Shown: positions 45,473-53,740 of the stretch, piece by piece
Layout of the letters: every line of letters begins with the position of its first letter
Numbering within the stretch: the stretch's first letter is position 1
Assembly: GCA_905221605.1 (NCBI GenBank)
Contig: CAJNDS010002728.1
Span: 1-64,000, forward strand
DNA: 64,000 nt
Reading direction: 5' to 3'
Source: Symbiodinium natans
Lineage: Eukaryota > Sar > Dinophyceae > Suessiales > Symbiodiniaceae
Made by a program: the position numbers and the translations under genes
Notes under the pieces: generated by a model
The model's database searches: none
What the model saw: the letters and a program-made list of their open reading frames with translations, nothing else
Told to the model about the DNA's origin: nothing

Positions 45473-45480
45473 CTCCCCCT
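45473..45480 (-). promoter_or_regulatory. Polypurine tract AGGGGGAG
   Basis: Eight purines directly upstream of the 3' LTR on the coding strand, the expected plus-strand primer position. Confidence 0.7.
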
Positions 45481-45500
45481 GTCCTAGGATTTCCTAGGAC
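45481..45500. repeat. Perfect hairpin next to the polypurine tract
   Basis: GTCCTAGGA-TT-TCCTAGGAC, nine-base stems and a two-base loop, immediately upstream of the purine tract. A role in 3' end formation or strand transfer is possible; nothing proves it. Confidence 0.8.
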
Positions 45501-45842
45501 ACAAACTGGAGGTGCAGACTTTTGGCCAAAAGCTGCCATTAAGGCAGCAGCCAGCTGCTTGGAATGCATGTTATGGTTTAACGTCATCCAGGACGAATTT
45601 ATAGCACATTGGCTGAACACGTTTACCATAGAGAATCTTTTTACCACCATGATTCTCTTGTCATTGAAGACTCTTCAGCCTTCTTCACCACGAACCGTGG
45701 TCTTCGCTACGCAAAAGGCTACGAACTCTCTACTATCAGGGATTTCCATACCCTTAATAGTACCCACCATACTTTCAGCACATTGGCTGTTCCAGCGCAC
45801 TTGTCTTCAGAAAGAGAAAAAACCATTCCCTCAACCATCCAG

Positions 45843-46175
45843 TCATCCCTTCTTCTTCTTCCGATGGGCATCGATGCTTAGGTGAAGTCGCAGCAAAACG
45901 TGCTCCAGGTCCGACACTGTAAGAACAGGATCCTGCACAAACCTTCGAATTGAGGATACCAATCCCTCTCTCTTCGCGTCCTCAATTGCTTGGCGAGATT
46001 GACCCAGCTCTGCATCCACAGTGGTAGACGCTTGCGCATCCACATCAGAGGAACGATCCTTTTCCTCAGGACCTTTCACCACTACCACCTCTTCCTTCTT
46101 GGGGCTTTGACTTTTCTCTTTCTTTTTCGTCTTTCCCACGACGCTTGCCTTTGTGCGCATTCTCGAAGAGGCCAC
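45843..46175 (-). CDS. LTR element, final ORF (110 codons), basic protein end
   Basis: Overlaps the end of the 870-codon ORF by 94 nt in another frame. It is Lys/Glu-rich at the start (KTKKKEKSQSPKKEEVVVVK) and has an amphipathic helix-like end (SSIRRFVQDPVLTVSDLEHV) closing with a lysine run. Probably the true C-terminus of the element's product, reached by frameshift or separated by an indel. It ends at 45843, leaving about 370 nt to the 3' LTR. Confidence 0.65.
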   Translation of the reverse strand: MASSRMRTKASVVGKTKKKEKSQSPKKEEVVVVKGPEEKDRSSDVDAQASTTVDAELGQSRQAIEDAKREGLVSSIRRFVQDPVLTVSDLEHVLLRLHLSIDAHRKKKKG

Positions 46176-48694
46176 TTTTCCCCTCCAGAAACCACCGCAT
46201 TGGATGATGATCCACCCTTCTCAATGTTCGCCGGCATCTTCTTCGGCTTTGGAACCAGAAGAGTATAAGGATCCTCGCTAGCCGCAGTTTTCCTCTTCTT
46301 TTTGGCCTTTTTCACCTCTTCTTCAACGGCGACATCCGTCTCCGAAGTTCCAACCACCTCCTTTTTGGCAGGAGTATCCTTACTGGACTCCCTTTCTAGG
46401 GACCTCTTTTTGCCCCTTTTTGGATCTCTCTCTTCTTCCACATTGGCTCGCTGGAACCATATCCTCAGGTCATTAACCCATTCTTCCGCGTCCACCAGCG
46501 AAATCTCGTACGACTTCACTATTTCGTGAAGTTCCAGCAAGGACAGCATACCAGTGGTCCATGAACACCATTCTGTATCCATCTGTTCAGTATCTCCATT
46601 GAACTTCAGGAGTTTGAACACTGGGTCCGCCTCTGCACGGGCTAAATCTGACTTGCCATCAGACATATATGAAATTGCCTCCATCAGCAGTTCTACCATC
46701 CTGGTATCGTCGTCATACACCATCAAATCCTCCTCTTCTTCATCATAGCGTTCCGGAGAAATTTCCTTTCCTCCACCTCTTGTACCAGCACTTCTCCTTG
46801 GGCCATCCCTTGGGGGCGTCCTTGGAGACCTTGGCCTCTGTTCATCCAGCGGATCACCATGTTCAAAGACGCACCTGTCCCCATGACGGCACTTCCCAGA
46901 CTGAGCAAACTGGATACACCTTACACCAGTTGCATTGTGTGAGAACTTACAGTTCTCTCCAGAGAAGCAGTGTCTCCCAGCCACATAGTACTTGCACCAA
47001 TACGATTGTAACACCACATCATCTTCTGAATGGATGAATTTGCAACTCTCACCGAATTTGCAGCGATCTTTTCCCCTGCTGAACCAATAGCAGATGCCTT
47101 TCTTCCTCTTCTCCAGACGCTCCGCCTCGTACCGGTCCATAGGGCGATTCTGCTCTACATGAACATTGCCATGTACCTGAGAACTGCTCCCTTCACCCAA
47201 GGTGCTATCAGTATTTGATGCTTTGAGTACAGCTGGAAAACCTGGCCTTGGTCCTACCACCTTCATGATTGGTTTTCCACCAGCTCCTGAGCCATGCTGA
47301 GACGATCCAAAAACATTGAACGTTTTCAAGAAGGCCTTTCTAGTGCCGATCTTCCGCACCTTTTTGATTGGATAATTCACTGCTCCAACCTTGGGTCCAG
47401 ATACATTTGAACGACACAACCTCCTATACCCAGCTCTATATCCCTTTTTCCAAAGAGCCATAAGAATTCTAGAGGCAGTAACATTCTCCACCTCTACCTT
47501 TTCCGACTGTCCCTCACTTTCCGGAACAAACCCATTCAACCCATCCATATCTGAAGACCTTTCCATCTTTTTTGACACCACTTCGTCGAGGTAATCTTCA
47601 GAGATCCAGGGTAAGTTCCTCTTAGAGGAAAAATCGTCACCATTGTCCGGTCCTTCACCAGGATACCCCTTCGTGCTGTCAAAGATCCTACCAGTAGTGC
47701 GGTCCTGCGTAGAGAAATCCCAGTTGGAAGCGACACGAGAATACACCGACCACAAGAACATTCTGGCGCCAGCCATTCTTGATGAACCACTGGATGTCTC
47801 CTCTTCTGGAGAAACTTCTGGCGCTTTGCCATCATTTCCAGTGTCACCAATTGTCTCACTTCCAGCATCTTCGATGGGAATAGGGGATTCATTGATCCCT
47901 TGTTCAAGTACCGCATCTTGCTGTTCGGGGATCTCCAGCACCATCCCTGAAGGATCCACTTCCTCATCAGCATCGTCGTCCATCCTTTTCCAGAGAACCT
48001 CCAATTGATCAGCACAAGTCGCCGCCTGAAGGAACTCCATCATTTGGTTCCTCCCGCGCTGCCAGAGAAATTCTGAATTCACCACCGACCCTTGGCCTAC
48101 TAGGGTAAGGAACGGAGCAACCAATTTGGCTACCCTCGCCATAAGCTCAACATGAACTTCCATGCCTGGACTGCGACTCCAATCGTAGGCTATTGCCTCC
48201 ATAGCAGTTCCAAACTTTTCAGTATTTCTGAATTCCCTTTCCAGGCCAGGAGATAGCAATGCACCCATCACCGAAAGAGAATAATTTCCCACCACCGGCA
48301 AGCACGGATTTTCATGGAACGAATGATGCAAATCACCATAATGTCCTTGATCTCTCCTTTGAAAAAGGAGTGTCCCAGTCTCCAGCTGGGCATTCAGTTC
48401 ATCCACTTGAACCGTTTCAGCACATATCCTCTGCGCTGCAGTCGCTATTGCCGGCCAGATGGCACGATCGGTCAAACCGCGACGCGTAACCCAATCAGTT
48501 GTTGGCGACTGAATCAGCGTACGTGGGTCATACGCCATAACCACCAATGTACCATCATCCATTGACTGATCAGCATCGTCCACCAGTGCCAGGTTCAAAT
48601 CCTGTTCGCTTGCACCTTCGGATGACATGCTAATAACCAAATTTCGATCCATTTTATTGGACCCCTTCTGACAGTCCCTTTGCCCCACAGGCAA
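46082..48694 (-). CDS. LTR element ORF with three CCCH zinc fingers
   Basis: Longest ORF of the element (up to 870 codons; the first ATG, MDRNLVISMS, lies at about 48652). The N-terminal third is helical (WPAIATAAQRICAETVQVDE; AYDWSRSPGMEVHVELMARV). Three CCCH fingers sit in tandem at roughly residues 530-605: C-x9-C-x5-C-x3-H (CYWFSRGKDRCKFGESCKFIH region) followed by two C-x8-C-x5-C-x3-H. CCCH fingers generally bind single-stranded RNA. An acidic stretch and a Lys/Arg-rich tail follow. Its upstream frame opens only about 15 nt before the stop of the previous ORF, so either a tightly placed -1 shift or reinitiation would be needed. I find no RT, integrase or RNase H motif in it. Confidence 0.85.
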   Translation of the reverse strand: MPVGQRDCQKGSNKMDRNLVISMSSEGASEQDLNLALVDDADQSMDDGTLVVMAYDPRTLIQSPTTDWVTRRGLTDRAIWPAIATAAQRICAETVQVDELNAQLETGTLLFQRRDQGHYGDLHHSFHENPCLPVVGNYSLSVMGALLSPGLEREFRNTEKFGTAMEAIAYDWSRSPGMEVHVELMARVAKLVAPFLTLVGQGSVVNSEFLWQRGRNQMMEFLQAATCADQLEVLWKRMDDDADEEVDPSGMVLEIPEQQDAVLEQGINESPIPIEDAGSETIGDTGNDGKAPEVSPEEETSSGSSRMAGARMFLWSVYSRVASNWDFSTQDRTTGRIFDSTKGYPGEGPDNGDDFSSKRNLPWISEDYLDEVVSKKMERSSDMDGLNGFVPESEGQSEKVEVENVTASRILMALWKKGYRAGYRRLCRSNVSGPKVGAVNYPIKKVRKIGTRKAFLKTFNVFGSSQHGSGAGGKPIMKVVGPRPGFPAVLKASNTDSTLGEGSSSQVHGNVHVEQNRPMDRYEAERLEKRKKGICYWFSRGKDRCKFGESCKFIHSEDDVVLQSYWCKYYVAGRHCFSGENCKFSHNATGVRCIQFAQSGKCRHGDRCVFEHGDPLDEQRPRSPRTPPRDGPRRSAGTRGGGKEISPERYDEEEEDLMVYDDDTRMVELLMEAISYMSDGKSDLARAEADPVFKLLKFNGDTEQMDTEWCSWTTGMLSLLELHEIVKSYEISLVDAEEWVNDLRIWFQRANVEEERDPKRGKKRSLERESSKDTPAKKEVVGTSETDVAVEEEVKKAKKKRKTAASEDPYTLLVPKPKKMPANIEKGGSSSNAVVSGGEKWPLRECAQRQASWERRKRKRKVKAPRRKRW

Positions 48695-48726
48695 CTTGCC
48701 GACAGCAACCTTCCAATAAATCCGAT

Positions 48727-49731
48727 TCAGAGGCCTTTAGTAAGCAATTGCTGATGGCCCTGCTTCACCGGAAGAAAATCCAATACATCACCACGGAGAT
48801 CATTGCTCCCACCTTCTCCTTCTTTTTGGTCAGTCTCCTCGCCAGGAATTTGTACTGCTCCTTCTAGCGCCGTCTCCTGTCCAGCCACATCTTGCCCAGG
48901 TAGAACTTGAGCGCTTTCAGATACGTTCACCTGTTCAGCAACACCTTGCCCAGGTAAACCCTCATCCGTGGAGCCCACCGCCAGCGAACCAACTATAACT
49001 GAGCCATCCCTTGCTCTTTTTTGAGACTGCTCAGTTCGACGAGAAGGTTGTGGTAGCGAAAAAACTTGAGAAGTCACTTCTTGGCGGGTCTCCCCCCGCG
49101 ACGCTTTGTCGCGCCCTTCGCCAAGGTGAACCGATTTTTTCTGCTCATCATTGGAGCTTGAAGAACCAGCAAATGGAACATTGCCACGTGTCTCAGTTCT
49201 TTGTGAATCCCTTTCTCGCAAAAAGGTTTCCCGCAGGTGTCGCACGCTATTGGTTTCTTCCTCGCTTGAATCACCTGAGGAATCAGCATACGAGACCAGA
49301 GCTCCCGTCTGATCATCGTCATCCACCACATCTGCCCACGCTCTGCTGAAAGGATACGACAAACCACCACGAGGTTTTACTGGTTCCAGTGGCTTTGGCT
49401 TTTCCACCACCTCCGCCGGCTGCACACGCCGATGTGAGCGAGAGCGTGGCACCAGTCGCACCTGTTTCCGATCCAGCAAGGGCCTTCCCCTTCTAACAGG
49501 GTTTGATCTTGACCTATACGCCTTTGTTGGCGGGTTCACCGGTGGCATTCCAACTCCCACCAATCGCAACCTCTGCACGCACAGCGGGGATCTCTGTGCA
49601 AGCGTCCAAGCGTCACGGTACTTGCCTGTGAAAAATCTCTCGATAAGACCCTCGCGGCATCTCCTTTGTACCAGGACCTTCAGCTTCACGCACCTGAGAG
49701 ATAGTTCTCGCCCCACCTCTTCCAGCTTCAC
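48727..49731 (-). CDS. LTR element ORF, basic N-part and acidic disordered tail
   Basis: Up to 334 codons; no ATG-bounded domain is recognised. The probable in-register part starts near KYRDAWTLAQRSPLCVQRLR, after a T5 run shared with the previous ORF. Next come an Arg-rich section (RKQVRLVPRSRSHRRVQPAE) and a long Ser/Glu/Gln-rich section with a repeated LPGQ-VA motif (LPGQGVAEQVNVSES and LPGQDVAGQETALEG). Looks intrinsically disordered. It overlaps the preceding ORF by 119 nt. Probably a linker region of one large Gag-like product. Confidence 0.7.
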   Translation of the reverse strand: MKLEEVGRELSLRCVKLKVLVQRRCREGLIERFFTGKYRDAWTLAQRSPLCVQRLRLVGVGMPPVNPPTKAYRSRSNPVRRGRPLLDRKQVRLVPRSRSHRRVQPAEVVEKPKPLEPVKPRGGLSYPFSRAWADVVDDDDQTGALVSYADSSGDSSEEETNSVRHLRETFLRERDSQRTETRGNVPFAGSSSSNDEQKKSVHLGEGRDKASRGETRQEVTSQVFSLPQPSRRTEQSQKRARDGSVIVGSLAVGSTDEGLPGQGVAEQVNVSESAQVLPGQDVAGQETALEGAVQIPGEETDQKEGEGGSNDLRGDVLDFLPVKQGHQQLLTKGL

Positions 49732-50950
49732 GGCTTCCAGAAGATTGCTCCATGCTTACCGATGCGTTGGTAGAAACAGCCACATCCGGCGACATTGGCC
49801 GGTAATGAACACCACCCACCAATTGCAGAATTTTGCAGGCCGTCACCTTGTTAACCCCTTTTTCCACCAAATCCTCCACGAAAATATACTCTTGTAGCTC
49901 TCTGACATTGGTTACACCAAGCTTGATCATCACGTCACTTACGTGAGGTGTATACACCCACAAGTGTTTGTTGCGAGCCATCCAATTTTCTATTGGCTCT
50001 TCTGGATTCTGAAGACGTACAGTGGTAGACTCTGCCACCGAATCCTTTTGTACATCTCCATCTGCTCCATCCAGCGTATCAACCTCACCTGCTTTCTTTG
50101 ACACATTGGTCATTTGCAACGCCTTTGGTGCCGAAGATGATGAAGATTCCGCTCCCCCACTTACCGGTGGTTGGAAGGTGTTCCTGTCGGAAATCTCCAA
50201 TCCTCTTCCTCTTTGAAACCGAACATGGTTCGCCACATTCGCCAGATGCTTCAGTTGAGCCAGTCGCTCTTCAGACATTTCGTCATGGGAATACTTGCAA
50301 CCATATCGCACGCGACATTTCCCTTTGAGGTAGTAGTTGAAGCAGCAATGATGGAACCCTGCGTCCCTTATGGCTTTCCGAGAAGCATTGTCCCAGGATC
50401 TGCCGGGTTCCCAAGTCCCTTCCAAAACCGCTTTTTCGTCGTGCGAATATCTGCAAGAATTTCCATATTTACAACCTCCTTGGTTGTAATACAGACACAT
50501 CTGCCTCTTTGGCTCGACTGACACAGACTCACCCTTTGATGCACCTTTACCAAAGTTGTACTTGGCTCTGAAGGCTGAATCCTCCCGCTCCTGCTGTGCC
50601 TCATCAACTGTGCCTTCCTCTGTAGGAGGGTCACCAATGTCCCCATCCTCGTCTCCAGCTTTTTGGCTGTTCTTTGGCTCAGTTGGTCCTCCTCCTGGCC
50701 AACCTTCACCATAACGACGATGTTCATAGGAACACTCATCCCCATTGCGACACCTTCGCTGATTGAAGAATTTGCACAGCTTGCTGTACCCTGGTGACAC
50801 AGTTCTTGGCGTCATGTGAGCCTTCCTATACTGATCTGGATCCATGTAGGCTTCCATTGGCTTGTTTTCCCTCTTACTCATAGATTCAACTGCACCATCA
50901 AGCTCCTGCAAAAACCGCTTGGTATCCCCAAAGCGCATTCCAAAGTTCAT
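49613..50950 (-). CDS. LTR element ORF with three CCCH zinc fingers
   Basis: 445 codons from an ATG (MNFGMRFGDTKRF), though the first residues overlap the previous ORF out of frame. Three CCCH fingers: C-x7-C-x5-C-x3-H near residue 59 (CKFFNQRRCRNGDECSYEH), the same spacing near 150 (CLYYNQGGCKYGNSCRYSH) and C-x8-C-x5-C-x3-H near 205 (CFNYYLKGKCRVRYGCKYSH). Toward the C-terminus a helical segment (WVYTPHVSDVMIKLGVTNVR, then ELQEYIFVEDLVEKGVNKVT) could be a SAM-like fold; this is a guess. CCCH fingers suggest RNA binding, perhaps genomic RNA packaging in place of the CCHC knuckles usual in Copia Gag. Confidence 0.85.
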   Translation of the reverse strand: MNFGMRFGDTKRFLQELDGAVESMSKRENKPMEAYMDPDQYRKAHMTPRTVSPGYSKLCKFFNQRRCRNGDECSYEHRRYGEGWPGGGPTEPKNSQKAGDEDGDIGDPPTEEGTVDEAQQEREDSAFRAKYNFGKGASKGESVSVEPKRQMCLYYNQGGCKYGNSCRYSHDEKAVLEGTWEPGRSWDNASRKAIRDAGFHHCCFNYYLKGKCRVRYGCKYSHDEMSEERLAQLKHLANVANHVRFQRGRGLEISDRNTFQPPVSGGAESSSSSAPKALQMTNVSKKAGEVDTLDGADGDVQKDSVAESTTVRLQNPEEPIENWMARNKHLWVYTPHVSDVMIKLGVTNVRELQEYIFVEDLVEKGVNKVTACKILQLVGGVHYRPMSPDVAVSTNASVSMEQSSGSREAGRGGARTISQVREAEGPGTKEMPRGSYREIFHRQVP

Positions 50951-52118
50951 CTTTGCCTTGGCTTAGCAACATTGCCACCGCTTCACCCACGACTGGTCCA
51001 CTAAATCTCCTTTTCTTACGTGCCAGTTCGTAGAGCGCGTTGTGGTACTGCTTTCGGGAAAAGGTGGTTGTCTTTTCCAAGCCTGCACATTCTGTACCAT
51101 CGGGCTTCCAACCATCACTTTGCAAGATGCCGTATGCACGCCGAGCTTCAGTGTTCAGGAATGCATGATCTGCGACACACTCCATAACCACGTCTATTGT
51201 ACGACTCAGCAACATCCCAGTGATTTTGCCCACATAGGCCTTATCAGCTTTTCCATCCTCCAGAAGAGCTCTATAGATCATTTCTCCATAGAGTTGCCTT
51301 TCCTCTTGTTCTTCTGAGGATAACTCCTGATCAGCAAACCACTCATCGGATTGCTCTTCTTCCCATTTCCAGTCCCATTGACCGTTGGAATCTTGGTACC
51401 ATTGACCAGCACACCATGAATTTTTCCACCACGCATCCCAGCCGCCGTCTTTCCATTTGCGCGGCGCTGGAGAAGAGTCCTCCTCGTCCTCTTCAAAAAC
51501 CAGGTAGGAATCTAAAACCACAGTGCCATCATCATCCACCCTCTTCACTGTCGTACAGACAGTGTCACCAATTTTGAAAGAAGGTGTATTTTTCCCTTCT
51601 TCAGGAATCAGCACATTCAGATCACCGTGTTCCAAAAAGGCTCCATATACATTGATGCAACGCACCAGAGCAGTGATCCTATCTCCCGCTTGATAACAAT
51701 GCTCCCCAGGTGTCACCAAGGCTCCCTCATTGGGCACTTCCTTTGCCTGTTCTTCAGAAACCATCTCCGTGTCATCGGCTCCTGGAACATCCCTTGCTTC
51801 CACCTTTGGGTCAAGCTGCTTGTCCTGCTCCTGCACGAGTCCCACAAGGTCATCCACCTTGTGCTCAAGGGGTTCAGGACCATCCTTTTTTTCAGCCAAT
51901 GGCTTTGCCTCATCTGTTACAGTTCGCTCGGTGTCGACTTCCGGCAAGCTTTCAGACGGCAATACTTCTCCCTTCGTGGGAGTGGACCCACCATTGGAGT
52001 CTTTTGTCAAACCTTCTGCAGCAGGCAAATTTTCTTCCACTGCAGGGCTGTTGGATTGGTCATCCGCGGCAGGCACATTTTCTTCCACCGCAGGCTCCTT
52101 TGGCTCCATGGTTTCCAA
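50898..52118 (-). CDS. LTR element ORF with S1-like and MLLE domains
   Basis: 406 codons, or 403 from the ATG at 52109. An acidic repeat region (PAVEENVPAADD, PAVEENLPAAEG) covers residues 1-135. An S1-like RNA-binding domain follows at about 139-212 (GDRITALVRCINVYGAFLEH, ending IGDTVCTTVKRVDDDGTVVL). A Trp-rich linker (WDAWWKNSWCAGQWYQDSNG) follows. At about 272-335 lies a clear MLLE (PABC) domain: ERQLYGEMIYRALLEDGKAD, then VGKITGMLLSRTIDVVMECV, which carries the family's KITGMLL signature. A second, weaker copy may lie at about 355-400 (VGEAVAMLLSQGKDELWNAL). MLLE domains of poly(A)-binding protein and UBR5 bind PAM2 peptides, so this product may contact translation or mRNA-decay factors. 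Confidence 0.85.
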   Translation of the reverse strand: METMEPKEPAVEENVPAADDQSNSPAVEENLPAAEGLTKDSNGGSTPTKGEVLPSESLPEVDTERTVTDEAKPLAEKKDGPEPLEHKVDDLVGLVQEQDKQLDPKVEARDVPGADDTEMVSEEQAKEVPNEGALVTPGEHCYQAGDRITALVRCINVYGAFLEHGDLNVLIPEEGKNTPSFKIGDTVCTTVKRVDDDGTVVLDSYLVFEEDEEDSSPAPRKWKDGGWDAWWKNSWCAGQWYQDSNGQWDWKWEEEQSDEWFADQELSSEEQEERQLYGEMIYRALLEDGKADKAYVGKITGMLLSRTIDVVMECVADHAFLNTEARRAYGILQSDGWKPDGTECAGLEKTTTFSRKQYHNALYELARKKRRFSGPVVGEAVAMLLSQGKDELWNALWGYQAVFAGA

Positions 52119-53362
52119 AAGAGAATCACCACTACGTTGGCCACAGCTGCCACATTGGCTCCGGTGTAGCCTTCGCCATTTCGTTCCTCGCTGCTAACTT
52201 CAGGCTGCACCAGTGCGTCCACCTGTGAACCTCCGTCGTCAGCTGCTACGGAGACCTGCGCCCCATTGTTGCAGTCATCCGCGGAACGTGACACCATATG
52301 CGCCTCAACCCGTGCTTTCTCTGCACTCCAGGTACTATCTGGCACATTGACCCGCGCTTCTTTGGCGCTCCAGGCCTCATCTTTCAGATCAACCGTGTCT
52401 CCAGCTATTTCAGAAGCTTCTTTTTTCCTTTGAATGGCAGGATTCTTGGCACCAAACGAAGAGACCTCCTCAGTCGTAACGCACAACTTTTTCCCTCCGT
52501 CATCCAAATCTCCAGGACCACCTTCCTGAACGACAGGTACCACATCCACCACTCGCTCTTCTGCAGCCGACACAGTTCCAATCTCCGCATTGGGCATTTT
52601 GTCCTCTGGACCCACCGATTCCACCGCTGCCACACCCTCAGAAAGCGCTTCCATTTCTTCCCGATCCAGATGTTCTCCAGCGATGTCTGCTCGGATTCCA
52701 GAAATTCCTTCCTCATCAGGAGAACCCGAGGTCTGGGCGTCACCACCAGCCCTAAAACCGCTATCCCCGATAGTAGAGGAAAAATCCTTTTCACCTACAC
52801 TATTTACACCGCTGTTTACACTTTCCAAGCTACCCTGTTGTGCCCTGAAAGACTCAGTAGGCGACGAGGACGAGGTAGTACCCAGTGCTGGCTCTTCTTC
52901 CACAGGGACAATGCCCATTCCAACACCAGACACCTCACTGTTTCCAGCCATTTCAGTCTTTTTAGGCAACACCCATTGGGTATCTCCAGTGTCCAAGCAG
53001 TAAAGATATTCTCTTCCATCCTCATGAAAATGGCGCTCCCACGTCTTCCCATCACAGTCGATGATTTGAAGGTCAGCAGCTTGAGACAATTTGCCTCCAC
53101 CAACAGCGTATAAGTCTTCTTCTGACTCCTGCCGTATCCTCGCTGCTTCCAACTCCAGGATTTCTCCTTCACTCATCACCATAGCAACAGGAACAACTCC
53201 TTCTGCGTCCCCAGTGAAGAGGATACTGCCTTTTGTCGCAGCAACAGGCGCAGTTTCTTCCGCTTCACCTGTCAACAGATCACCACTTTCAGTCGCGATG
53301 CTCACTTTATTGCGAGCTCGCTTGGGACAGGGATAACATCCCCAACCAGCTCTGTCTGGCAC
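52007..53362 (-). CDS. LTR element ORF with a WW domain
   Basis: 451 codons; no ATG is needed if it is entered by frameshift from the ORF before. A WW domain at about residues 107-133 shows all key positions (W, YxY, TxxT, W, P) in WERHFHEDGREYLYCLDTGD followed by TQWVLP. The rest is acidic, low-complexity and probably disordered (repeats of AWSAKEARVNVPDSTWSAEK type). WW domains bind Pro-rich peptides. The last 37 codons overlap the next ORF and look out of frame: the real reading probably moves at about 52130 into GDSLLETMEP. Confidence 0.8.
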   Translation of the reverse strand: MPDRAGWGCYPCPKRARNKVSIATESGDLLTGEAEETAPVAATKGSILFTGDAEGVVPVAMVMSEGEILELEAARIRQESEEDLYAVGGGKLSQAADLQIIDCDGKTWERHFHEDGREYLYCLDTGDTQWVLPKKTEMAGNSEVSGVGMGIVPVEEEPALGTTSSSSPTESFRAQQGSLESVNSGVNSVGEKDFSSTIGDSGFRAGGDAQTSGSPDEEGISGIRADIAGEHLDREEMEALSEGVAAVESVGPEDKMPNAEIGTVSAAEERVVDVVPVVQEGGPGDLDDGGKKLCVTTEEVSSFGAKNPAIQRKKEASEIAGDTVDLKDEAWSAKEARVNVPDSTWSAEKARVEAHMVSRSADDCNNGAQVSVAADDGGSQVDALVQPEVSSEERNGEGYTGANVAAVANVVVILFWKPWSQRSLRWKKMCLPRMTNPTALQWKKICLLQKV

Positions 53363-53616
53363 TCTTGCTCCACCATCTTTGACGTAGAGGAGCTTGTTTT
53401 TGGCGCTCCTGTTGATTCAGCAGGTTCCGCAGCTCGAAGACAAAGCCCATGTTTGCTCAGAAGGCGTAGCAAAACTACTTCCATCTGGTCTTCCAGTCCT
53501 TCCACCACGGGCTTCTCTTCGCCACGCATACCACCAGCATCAACCAGAGCTTCCACATTGGGAACCACTTTTTGACCCGTTGCAGACCTTTTGACACCAC
53601 CTTCACCTTGATTCAT
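53302..53616 (-). CDS. LTR element ORF 2 (104 codons)
   Basis: ATG at 53616 (MNQGEGGVKRSATGQ). Its start overlaps the stop of the leader ORF as ATGA, and its end overlaps the 451-codon ORF by 61 nt. It contains a helical segment (LEDQMEVVLLRLLSKHGLCL). Probably an N-terminal piece of the Gag-like product. A one-base change at GTCCCAAGCGAG would carry the frame into the next ORF. Confidence 0.65.
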   Translation of the reverse strand: MNQGEGGVKRSATGQKVVPNVEALVDAGGMRGEEKPVVEGLEDQMEVVLLRLLSKHGLCLRAAEPAESTGAPKTSSSTSKMVEQECQTELVGDVIPVPSELAIK

Positions 53617-53675
53617 TGATCGCCCACATTGGAGCTCGATGATGCCGCACCAGTCTGTAACCAGTTGGTAGCCAT
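53613..53675 (-). CDS. LTR element leader ORF (20 codons), likely real N-terminus
   Basis: First ATG after the primer site. It reads MATNWLQTGAASSSSNVGDQ then TGA, which overlaps the ATG of the next ORF. It may be an upstream ORF or, given its composition, the true start of the long product in a shifted frame. Confidence 0.45.
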   Translation of the reverse strand: MATNWLQTGAASSSSNVGDQ

Positions 53676-53728
53676 TGCTTCAAACTACCACCCTAAAGCC
53701 GAAACACAAACCGCAGGGAACCTAATTT

Positions 53729-53740
53729 GGGCTCATAACC
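53729..53740 (-). promoter_or_regulatory. Primer-binding site for half initiator tRNA-Met
   Basis: Directly after the 5' LTR the coding strand reads GGTTATGAGCCC. This is the complement of GGGCTCATAACC, the anticodon arm of initiator tRNA-Met (yeast-like version). Drosophila copia is primed by a tRNA-iMet half from this same region, so a Copia-type mechanism is indicated. Confidence 0.8.

Noticed and set aside
52960-53045. LDTG motif as an aspartic protease active site in the LTR element
   Set aside because: The DTG lies inside a complete WW domain (W, YxY, TxxT, W, P), and no protease fold surrounds it.
53729-53740. tRNA gene suggested by GGGCTCATAACC
   Set aside because: Only the anticodon-arm stretch is present; no acceptor, D or T arms. 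It is better explained as a primer-binding site.
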